A stretch of DNA of 36,513 nucleotides from Acidimicrobiaceae bacterium (GTDB taxonomy: Bacteria; Actinomycetota; Acidimicrobiia; Acidimicrobiales; Bog-793), in assembly GCA_003140595.1 (NCBI GenBank), contig PLKG01000140.1, positions 1-36,513 of the forward strand. The letters are read 5' to 3'. The notes under the pieces were generated by a model, which was given only the letters and a program-made list of their open reading frames with translations, was not told the DNA's origin and made no database searches. Below are positions 8,400 through 15,493 of the stretch, piece by piece. The position numbers and the translations under genes are program-made. Positions within the stretch are counted from its first letter, which is position 1; every line of letters starts with the position of its first letter.

Positions 8400-10349
8400 A
8401 TGGTGGCCGTTCGTTTGGGTGGCAGGCGAAGCATGTTGGCATCCACGTGGCATCTACTCGTCGGAAGACCGCTGCGCAGCGGCGAAGCAGCGAAGGAGCA
8501 GATCACTCCTGTCGAAGGCCTCTCCGCGCTTTCGCTCGACGCGCTCACCTCGGTCGCTTACGGGCCAGAAGCGATCATCGTTGTTCTCGCGGTCGCTGGC
8601 GCCGGGGCACTACATGTTGTGCTGCCAATCACGATAGCGATCGTCTTGCTTCTTGCGGTCCTCGTCTTTTCCTACAGGCAAGTGATCGACGCCTATCCGG
8701 GAGGGGGCGGGGCATACGCGGTCTCGCGCGCGAACCTAGGCGTTCGTGCGAGCCTCATCGCCGGCGCCTCGCTAATTGTCGATTACACGCTCACTGTTGC
8801 CGTGTCGATCGCAGCCGGTGTTGGTGCGTTGACGTCCGCCTTCCCAGCTCTGTCGCCTGCCACGGTGCCCATCTGCCTAGGAATTCTCGCCGTCGTCACG
8901 TTGCTCAACCTGCGCGGTCTCGGCGAGGCTGCCAGGGCCTTCCTTCTTCCGACGATGATCTTCATCGTCGGTCTTCTAGCGATCATTGCGATCGGCTTGA
9001 TCCATCCACTTGCCCTTCATGCCTCCCAACCCGGGCGGTCGCTGCTCACCACTCACGGTGTTGAGGCCGTGAGCGTGCTCTTGGTGCTGAAGGCCTTCTC
9101 TGCGGGTTGCAGCGCGCTTACAGGCGTCGAGGCGATAGCGAACGGCGTGCCACTGTTCAAAGAGCCGAAAGTGGTTCGTGCCAAGAGGACTGAGCTGCTG
9201 TTGGGCCTGATCCTCGGCACGATGCTGCTCGGCCTCGCAGTGCTCGCGAGCCGCTGGCACATCGGGCCGCGGTCGGGTCAGACTGCGCTGAGCCAGATCA
9301 TGGCCGACGCGGTCGGTCGGCACTGGGCGTACTACTTGGTATCGCTCACGGTCACGCTCGTGCTCGCGCTGGCGGCGAACACGTCCTTCGGCGGACTGCC
9401 TGTTCTCGCGAGCCTGCTGTCACGGGACGACTACCTTCCGCACCTGTTCGCGCTCCGCGGCGATCGACAAGTCTTCTCGAACGGAGTCTGGGCGCTTGCA
9501 GTCCTGTCCGGCGCTCTCCTGATCGCCGTCGGCGGCGATACGAACAGCCTGATCCCACTGTTCGCGATTGGCGTCTTCACCGGCTTCACGCTCGCCCAAA
9601 GCGGGCTCGTGGTTCACTGGTGGAAGAACAGGCCTGCCAAATGGCGCCAGCGTGCTGCGATCAACGGACTGGGCGCGACGATGACCGCGATCGCGACTGT
9701 CGTATTCTTATTCTCGAAGTTTCTCGAAGGCGCCTGGGTGGTCGTAGTCGCCGTTCCGGCGTTTGTCCTTCTCTTCGTGCGGATCCACAGCTACTACCGG
9801 CGCGCCGCAAGTGATCTCGGTATCGGCTCCGCGCAGGAGAAGCCAGAAGCCAGGCAATCCCTCGTGATCGTGCCGGTGACGGCAGTGTCGCGCCTGACCG
9901 TGCACGCGATCTCCGAGGGGCTCTCGCTCAGCAGGGAGGTCGTGGCCGTGACCGTCGTGCTCGACGACGGGGGCGAGGGCGAAGCTCGCGCCCAGCTGCT
10001 CGAGCAGGACTGGGCCACGTGGGACCCGGGAGTCCCACTGCAGGTACTCCACACCGACTATGCGTCGATAGTGGCGCCGATCGTTTCGTTCATCGACGAG
10101 CTGCGAGCTCACGATGACAGGCAGATCGTCGTGCTCATCCCCGTGGTCATCCCGGACCGCGTACGCTATCGCCTGCTCCACAATCAGATCGACCTCGTGC
10201 TCTCTGCGGCACTACGGACCCGCCCTGACGTCGTGGTCGCACGAGTCCGGTCGCCACTGGGAGAGTTGGCGAGCGAGCCCGGAGTGACCGAGCATGTCCC
10301 GGTCGGGGCCACCGGAGCGACCGACGTCCTGACGCGACCTGGTGGCTGA
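8400..10349 (+). CDS. KimA-like APC-superfamily potassium transporter
   Basis: 649 residues. The N-terminus has the KimA/YdaO-type opening KEQITPVEGLSALSLDALTS then VAYGPEA, which forms the broken first helix of an APC (LeuT-fold) carrier. About 12 hydrophobic segments follow up to residue 470, including SYRQVIDAYPGGGGAYAVSR (helix 3 region) and NTSFGGLPVLASLLSRDDYL (helix 8-9 region). The soluble C-terminal domain (about 480-645; QSLVIVPVTAVSRLTVHAIS) resembles the cytoplasmic, universal-stress-like domain of B. subtilis KimA, a proton-coupled high-affinity K+ importer. The amino-acid permease annotation common for this family would therefore be less precise. ATG 8400 has no strong ribosome site; ATG 8433 is an alternative. 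It is a single-gene unit. Confidence 0.8.
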   Translation: MVAVRLGGRRSMLASTWHLLVGRPLRSGEAAKEQITPVEGLSALSLDALTSVAYGPEAIIVVLAVAGAGALHVVLPITIAIVLLLAVLVFSYRQVIDAYPGGGGAYAVSRANLGVRASLIAGASLIVDYTLTVAVSIAAGVGALTSAFPALSPATVPICLGILAVVTLLNLRGLGEAARAFLLPTMIFIVGLLAIIAIGLIHPLALHASQPGRSLLTTHGVEAVSVLLVLKAFSAGCSALTGVEAIANGVPLFKEPKVVRAKRTELLLGLILGTMLLGLAVLASRWHIGPRSGQTALSQIMADAVGRHWAYYLVSLTVTLVLALAANTSFGGLPVLASLLSRDDYLPHLFALRGDRQVFSNGVWALAVLSGALLIAVGGDTNSLIPLFAIGVFTGFTLAQSGLVVHWWKNRPAKWRQRAAINGLGATMTAIATVVFLFSKFLEGAWVVVVAVPAFVLLFVRIHSYYRRAASDLGIGSAQEKPEARQSLVIVPVTAVSRLTVHAISEGLSLSREVVAVTVVLDDGGEGEARAQLLEQDWATWDPGVPLQVLHTDYASIVAPIVSFIDELRAHDDRQIVVLIPVVIPDRVRYRLLHNQIDLVLSAALRTRPDVVVARVRSPLGELASEPGVTEHVPVGATGATDVLTRPGG

Positions 10350-10690
10350 ACCGGTTCTCGTCTCGACCGAAAGGGCGTCAGCGACATCGCGGCCAAGTTC
10401 GACCAAGGTGCCAGCGGCCGCTGACCCCTGTTGAGCCTTCCTTGGAACTATCTACCTGAAGCGCCGACTCGTCTACCGCAGAGCTACCGAGAGTTCGCTA
10501 GACGCAGGAGGCCTAGCCGAAGCGCGGCGGGAACCTGTCAGCCTGACCCCGACCTGGCGCACCGTAGGTGGGTGCCGGAGAAGGTGAACTCGTATCGATC
10601 CCGCCCGCGGGCGTCACTCAGCTTGGCGCCGTGAAGTGCCAAGCGTGAGTTCTTAGTGGGGCCGGAGCAGGCCTCCTCCCTGGCCACATA
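10350..10690. other. Gap downstream of the KimA-like gene
   Basis: No coding sequence or clear hairpin is seen in these 340 bases. They precede an insertion-sequence remnant and may be part of it. Confidence 0.3.
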
Positions 10691-10908
10691 GCGAGTGGTT
10701 CATCAGACGGGTTCCGCTCACAACACTTCGTCACCGACGCGGTCGTCTCGATCGCTATAACGACTTCGTTCTCCCTCGGTGACCTCGAGCACCTGAAGCC
10801 ATCGAGTCCGAGCAGCTGCTCCGCAAGGTCAGTACCGTCCCTCATGTCAACGGTCCCTCCGTCGAGCTGTCGTTGAACAACAGCAACGATGTCGGGGCCT
10901 CCGGCCAC
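10691..10908 (-). pseudogene. ISL3-family transposase N-terminal remnant
   Basis: The minus strand reads DLAEQLLGLDGF, then in a neighbouring frame VLEVTEGE, then back in the first frame NEVVIAIETTASVTKC. Placed in order these restore the start of ISL3-family transposases (LLGLdgf.VleV...e..lvv.IETta....C), the segment just before the zinc-finger (CxxC...). Two compensating frame changes within 20 bases and loss of everything after the first cysteine show that it is dead. No DDE domain remains downstream on this strand. Confidence 0.45.
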
Positions 10909-11329
10909 GTTGGTGGATGGTCTGCTACCTCAAGACCCCCAGTTCACCGCGAAGAGCCGGTTACAAACTGGCGCAACCGATAGTGGACGAAGTCAGAACC
11001 ACCCTGGCTCCATCTTCTTAATAGCCAGACGCCAAATGACATTTACTATGATCATGATGGTTTGAAGATTGACTCCAGAAGGCTGTCCTGGTAAGACTTG
11101 AACAAGCAAATGTGATGCTTTCTTGTTTAGTACTCTTAGCAAAAGTACAAACAATCCCAGTGCTATAGCCGTCTGCACCGTCGCCACCTGCGTTTCGAGA
11201 GTTCCCGGTGCGCAAACCCAGATGACCCGGGGGAGATAGCGTCGGTGTCCGTCTGCGTGTTCCGCATCGATTCGGCTGCACGACAGACATCGCATGGGTG
11301 GCAAGTGCCACTGCCCGAGCAAAGCGGCC
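10909..11329. other. Low-GC spacer next to the ArdC-like gene
   Basis: No gene recognised. From about 11015 to 11165 the base composition drops clearly, with runs such as AATGACATTTACTATGATC and AGTACTCTTAGCAAAAGTAC, the latter a small inverted repeat. The contrast with the GC-rich surroundings marks this as foreign or non-coding mobile-element DNA. Confidence 0.4.
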
Positions 11330-12136
11330 TCAGGCGGCTTGATCGGCAGCTGCCAGTTCGAAATACTGGAGGATGGCACCTGCGCTCTTTTGAATGCGCT
11401 CACAGGATGCCTTGATCCCGGCGACTGCCAGGTCGCCATCACCTGCCCAGGTTGCGACATACCCGAAGGAGTAGTCACCGGAGTCGATCCCAAGTCCCTG
11501 GCAGACGACGTATGCGGTGGACTCAGCCTCCAGCTCGGCAAGCGCTCGGTTCTCGTAGCTCTCGTGGAGCAGGGCGTGGGCCAGCTCGTGAGCAAGCGTC
11601 TTCACCCGGTGCGCGGGTGTGTTGGTCGTCTCGACCCGTATGCGGTGATCGGCATGGCAGCAATCGCCACTCGCGTTGCCATTGAATTCGTGGTCCTCGA
11701 CCGAGAAACCGCAGGACTGGGCGACTGTCACGAGCTGGGCGTAGCGACCTTTGGGATCGCCGCCTTCGAGCCGGTTGCAAATGGACGGCAGTCCTTCGCC
11801 GTCGGTCTGGGCGATGTCGAAGACAGGTACGAACTTGAAGCCTCGGACGACCCGATCGGTCTCGCCGTCCTCGACGTCCTTGTAGACCATGGGGGCGAGA
11901 ACCCAGATGGCCTTCTCTCCCTTGCGAACGAAGCGATTGAGCTTGCGCCAGGCGTTGAATCCTGCCACCCAAGTTGCCTTGTTGCACTGGGCGGCAATGA
12001 GGAGAACGTTCCCAAAGCTGTAATGGTGAAAGCGGCTTTGGAAGTCGAGGTAGCGCTGCCACTCCTCGGACGATGTGAGGGCGGTGATTCCCTCTGTCAG
12101 CTGGGCGAAGAGTTCCGGGTGATTGTTCTTGGCCAT
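11330..12136 (-). CDS. ArdC-like antirestriction protein with zinc-peptidase domain
   Basis: 268 residues from ATG 12136, preceded by GGAGGA and AGGAATC on the minus strand; the open frame extends further upstream but without protein character. The N-terminal half has ArdC ssDNA-binding features: SEEWQRYLDFQSRFHHYSFG, NVLLIAAQC, WRKLNRFVRKGEKAIWVLAP and FKFVPVFDIAQTDG. The C-terminal half is an IrrE/ImmA-like metallopeptidase fold with HELAHALLH (zinc ligands) and a second ligand region ELEAESTAYVV. ArdC-type proteins are carried by conjugative plasmids and integrative elements, where they protect incoming single-stranded DNA from host restriction. No relaxase, integrase or T4SS gene accompanies it here. 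It lies between two low-GC patches, so it is probably cargo of a decayed element. Confidence 0.85.
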   Translation of the reverse strand: MAKNNHPELFAQLTEGITALTSSEEWQRYLDFQSRFHHYSFGNVLLIAAQCNKATWVAGFNAWRKLNRFVRKGEKAIWVLAPMVYKDVEDGETDRVVRGFKFVPVFDIAQTDGEGLPSICNRLEGGDPKGRYAQLVTVAQSCGFSVEDHEFNGNASGDCCHADHRIRVETTNTPAHRVKTLAHELAHALLHESYENRALAELEAESTAYVVCQGLGIDSGDYSFGYVATWAGDGDLAVAGIKASCERIQKSAGAILQYFELAAADQAA

Positions 12137-12683
12137 GATTCCTGAGTCCTCCGTGTGGTGCCGATGGGTGCACCGGGTCGGCCAGAGAGAGGCTCGGCGG
12201 GACGCAGTCCAGAGAGTTTCAGGGCTTGCAGCTCGCAGGACAAAGCTCTGGCCGGGTGCGATACACGCAGCGGCTCCGGGGCAGGGGCGAGAGATCCGCA
12301 ACCAGCACCCCGGTACGGCCCTGGAGCCGGCGGGTCAAGACGGGATCACGAGGTGATCCGACGGCAGTTGAGGCTACGGCGGCCCTGTGACACTCGACCG
12401 GTGGGATCGGAGCTTGAGCTGTTGTAGACAAACACAACCCACCCCTGACGCTTATCTGTTTAGAATCCGTTATGGAGTGGTTGACTTGCTTATTCGAGCC
12501 AGTCCAGCGTTAAGCTCATTCAAGAAGTGTGGTAGTGCTTGTAGATGTAGAACTACCAGATGATGTCGAATTTTGAAGATTGCTTGTGGGCGCGACTCTT
12601 TCATCTTCCTCGACCGATTAGGCTCTCATTTCATTGGCCATGCGTCTCCGGCCTCTCTTTCAGCTGCGGGTCAAGCTATTCGG
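12137..12683. other. Low-GC spacer upstream of the ArdC-like gene
   Basis: About 550 bases with no recognised gene. From about 12430 to 12640 the GC content is well below the surroundings (GCTTATCTGTTTAGAATCCG, ATGTCGAATTTTGAAGATTG). The minus strand contains TTGTGTTTGTCTACAACAG some 290 bases upstream of the ArdC-like start, which could hold a promoter. An oriT or attachment site cannot be identified by eye. Confidence 0.4.
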
Positions 12684-14273
12684 TCAATCTCCGGGTGACG
12701 GTTCCCCTCCGACCTCAGCTGGGTGGTGGCGTCGGCTTGTAGATGCCTTGCCAGGAATGGTTGTGAGCGCGATCAGGGTGCCAGCGAGAGTGACAATTGC
12801 CGCGGCGAGTAGGCCGAGGTGCATACCGCTCATGAAGGCAGTGTGGGCAGAGTGGGCGATGGTCGCCCCAATGGTGCCGCCGACGTGTCGAGCGACGCCG
12901 AGCGCCGAGCCGAGCGTGCCCCGGATGGTTTGGTCGAGCGCGTGCGGAAGGTGGTAGGCGGCGAGGGCGCTGGTGAGCTGGTCGTCGTATCGGTTGGAGA
13001 GCAGGCTGCCGACCACAGCGACGCCAAGGGCGCCGCCGGTTTGGAGGAAAGTGCCGTTGGTGCCCCCGCCGACGCCGGTGTGTTCGCCGGGCAGCGAGCC
13101 CATCACCGATGCCGTCGCCGAGGGGATGACGAGCCCGGCGCCGACGCCGAGCAGGGCCATGCCGACGACGACCCCGCCATAGGTGGTGGAGCCCGTGGCG
13201 CTGGAGATCTGCCAGAGCCCGGCGGTGACTATGAATAGGCCGATTGCGATCGTCACTCTTGTGCCGAACGCGCGCACAAGCACGCTGGAGAGTGGGGCGA
13301 CCACAGCAATCGCGCCAGCGGCGGGGAGCATGCGTACGCCGGCCTGAAGCGGGCTGAAGCCGAGCTGGAACTGGAGGAACTGTGTGAGCACGAAGAGGGA
13401 GCCGAACAGGCCGAACATCGTCAGGCCGACCGAGAGGATCGGGGCTGAGAAGCTCCTATTGCGGAGGAAGTGCGGGTTGAGCATCGGATGCGTGCTCGCC
13501 CGCTCCAAGACCACGAAGGCCGCGAGGATAGCGAGCCCTCCGATGCCGGTCGCAAGCACTAGCGTCGATGCCCAGCCGTGCGCGGGCGCCTCGATGATCG
13601 CATAGAGAAGCAGCCCCAGTCCGGCGATTGACAACAGCGAACCGACGAGATCGGGGCGTTGCGCCGACGGATTCTTCGAGTCGGGGACGAACGGCAGAGC
13701 GAAGGCAAAGCCGGCAACGGCAATCGGGACATTGATCAGGAACACCGAGCCCCACCAGAAGTGTTCGAGGAGCAGTCCGCCCACGATCGGACCGAGTGCA
13801 ATACCGGCACCACTTGTTGCCGCCCAGAGACTGATCGCGCGTTGACGCTCGCGTGGCACGGTGAAGGTGCTCGTGATGATTGCCAGCGTCGAAGGCATGA
13901 TCAGCGCGGCGCCGATACCCATGCTCGCGCGGGCGGCGATCAGCGACCCGACCGAGCCGGAGAACGCGGCCCACGTCGAGCAGGCTGCAAACGCAGTAAG
14001 GCCGGCGAGCAACGTGCATTTTCGGCCGACGCGATCGGCGAGGCTGCCCGACACCAGCAACAGCCCGGCGAACACCAGCACGTAGGCATCGACGATCCAC
14101 TGCAGATCGCTCGAACTGGCGTGCAGCTTGTCCACCAGCGTCGGCAGGGCGACGTTCAGGACCGTGTTGTCGAGTGTGACGATCAGCAGCGATACGCACA
14201 GCACTGCGAGCGCGAACCAGCGGCGCGGCGAACCGCTTCCAGCAGCGCTGGGTTCGGTCCCATGTGTCCTCAT
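12684..14273 (-). CDS. MFS drug-efflux transporter, DHA2 (EmrB/QacA) family
   Basis: 529 residues and about 14 hydrophobic helices, the DHA2 layout. It opens with FALAVLCVSLLIVTLDNTVL, then NVALPTL, holding the D-x-T-V-x-N-V-A-L-P motif of helix 1 used by proton-coupled multidrug pumps. GSLADRVGRK is the MFS motif A loop between helices 2 and 3, and GAGIALGPIVGGLLLEHFWW is motif C (antiporter motif) in helix 5. The ATG at 14273 has GAGGAG upstream. It is divergent from the TetR gene at 14427 with 153 bases between, the usual arrangement of a repressor and the pump it controls. Likely substrates are hydrophobic drugs or toxic metabolites; the exact one cannot be predicted. Confidence 0.92.
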   Translation of the reverse strand: MRTHGTEPSAAGSGSPRRWFALAVLCVSLLIVTLDNTVLNVALPTLVDKLHASSSDLQWIVDAYVLVFAGLLLVSGSLADRVGRKCTLLAGLTAFAACSTWAAFSGSVGSLIAARASMGIGAALIMPSTLAIITSTFTVPRERQRAISLWAATSGAGIALGPIVGGLLLEHFWWGSVFLINVPIAVAGFAFALPFVPDSKNPSAQRPDLVGSLLSIAGLGLLLYAIIEAPAHGWASTLVLATGIGGLAILAAFVVLERASTHPMLNPHFLRNRSFSAPILSVGLTMFGLFGSLFVLTQFLQFQLGFSPLQAGVRMLPAAGAIAVVAPLSSVLVRAFGTRVTIAIGLFIVTAGLWQISSATGSTTYGGVVVGMALLGVGAGLVIPSATASVMGSLPGEHTGVGGGTNGTFLQTGGALGVAVVGSLLSNRYDDQLTSALAAYHLPHALDQTIRGTLGSALGVARHVGGTIGATIAHSAHTAFMSGMHLGLLAAAIVTLAGTLIALTTIPGKASTSRRHHPAEVGGEPSPGD

Positions 14274-14340
14274 TACCGATGTCTCCTCTCTGCCGCGACG
14301 CTGGAGCGGTCTTCCGCTCGCAGTCTCGGTATCAAGTGTG

Positions 14341-14380
14341 TAAAATCAGCATATGATGAAATCATCGGTCAATGATATAC
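14341..14380. promoter_or_regulatory. Candidate TetR operator and divergent promoters
   Basis: The MFS/TetR intergenic region has an AT-rich island in GC-rich DNA. It contains GATGAAATCATC (14355-14366, arms GATGA/TCATC) and flanking ATGAT steps (TATGATG at 14352, AATGATATA at 14371-14379), so TGAT/ATCA half-sites recur about every 10 bases. On the minus strand TTGACC (14366-14371) could be a -35 box for the pump gene. A repressor bound here would cover both promoters. Confidence 0.5.
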
Positions 14381-14426
14381 CACAAGGATCCCATGCACGA
14401 CAACCAACTCCGGGGAGGCTGCACTG

Positions 14427-15023
14427 ATGGCTAGAACAGGGCGCCCACCGGGCGGCACCTGCAACCGGGAGGCCATCCTTGCCGCTGCCGCGCGCCACTT
14501 CTCCGAGCTCGGCTACGACCGCACGTCAATGCGCTCGATCGCGTCCGAGGCCGGCGTCGACCAGGCTCTGATCGCCCACTACTTCGGCTCGAAGCACGAG
14601 CTCTTCATCGCCGCGGTGGAGTTCCCCCTCGATCCCGCCAAGATCCTCCCCGAGGTGCTGGCCGGCGACCGCATCTCGATCGGCGAGCGCCTCGCGAGAG
14701 TGCAGCTCAACTTGCTCGAGAATCCCGACGCTAGAAGGCGGCTGACCGGGCTGATTCGAGCCGCTTCATCCGAGCCGGACGCGGCGCGGATGCTGCGCGA
14801 ATTCCTGATGCGGGAGGTGATTGGACCGGTTGCGGAGGCACTCGCGGTGGACGAGGCCGAACTCCGCGTCAGCCTCGTCGGTTCGCAGATCGTAGGCTTA
14901 ATGACGGCGCGCTACATCGTCGAGTTGGAGCCGCTCGCCTCCCTGCCGGCCGAGCGCGTCGTGGACATTATCGCCCCGACCCTGCAGCGCTATCTCACGC
15001 ACCCACTGCCTCAGAAGGACTGA
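14427..15023 (+). CDS. TetR/AcrR-family transcriptional repressor
   Basis: 198 residues. The N-terminal HTH (about 12-58) reads REAILAAAARHFSELGYDRT, SMRSIASEAGVDQALIAHYF and GSKHELF, the canonical TetR DNA-binding domain. The C-terminal part (FPLDPAKILPEVLAGDRISI, GERLARVQLNLLENP, then RRLTGLIRAASSEPDAARML) matches the actinobacterial TetR_C_17-like ligand-binding domain. ATG 14427 has GGGGAGG seven bases upstream. It is divergent to the DHA2 pump and very probably its ligand-released repressor, also controlling itself. Confidence 0.92.
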   Translation: MARTGRPPGGTCNREAILAAAARHFSELGYDRTSMRSIASEAGVDQALIAHYFGSKHELFIAAVEFPLDPAKILPEVLAGDRISIGERLARVQLNLLENPDARRRLTGLIRAASSEPDAARMLREFLMREVIGPVAEALAVDEAELRVSLVGSQIVGLMTARYIVELEPLASLPAERVVDIIAPTLQRYLTHPLPQKD

Positions 15024-15493
15024 CACCCCCTATCGCGATCGCAACGCCTCTCGACAGATCTACGACTTACGGTCGTTGTTCTCCCTCGCCACCTCGCCAA
15101 GAAGGCAAATTGACCTCCGCATTTCGTGGTGTCAGGGTGACCGTCCCGGGGTCGATCCTCGTGCTGGCTGTTGCCCCGCGAGCCCGATGTCGCGGGGCTG
15201 ATCATTGGACACCGCGTACTGACTCCACAAGGGCGGTCTTTCTGTCTCAGAGCATTGTTCGCACCATCTCTTCTTTCCATTCGAGAAGGCCACGCTCGAT
15301 TCTCCCAAGGAGCTCATCGATTTGGTCAGACTGAAGAAGGACACATTGACCAGCGATAAATGACAGTCCGTCCATATCAAAATAGTGTTGGACGCCGTAG
15401 TCTTATTTGACCTTCTGTGGCAGAGGGCGGTGGTTAGCACGGTGTCGAACTCAGTTGCGTCGAGTCAGTGGCGGAGTCTGAGAGGAGCTGGCC
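15024..15493. other. Gap between the TetR gene and the PAS/HD-GYP gene
   Basis: No gene recognised. Apart from the hairpin at 15173-15198, the right half (15340-15420) is AT-richer (CATATCAAAATAGTG, GTCTTATTTGACC) and could hold the promoter of the PAS/HD-GYP gene. No clear -35/-10 pair is called. Confidence 0.35.
15173..15198 (+). terminator. GC-rich hairpin downstream of the TetR gene
   Basis: A perfect 9-bp stem, GCCCCGCGA (15173-15181) and TCGCGGGGC (15190-15198), has an 8-base loop. There is no U-tract, so if it terminates it is of the GC-hairpin type common in actinobacteria. It lies 150 bases after the TetR stop. Confidence 0.45.
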
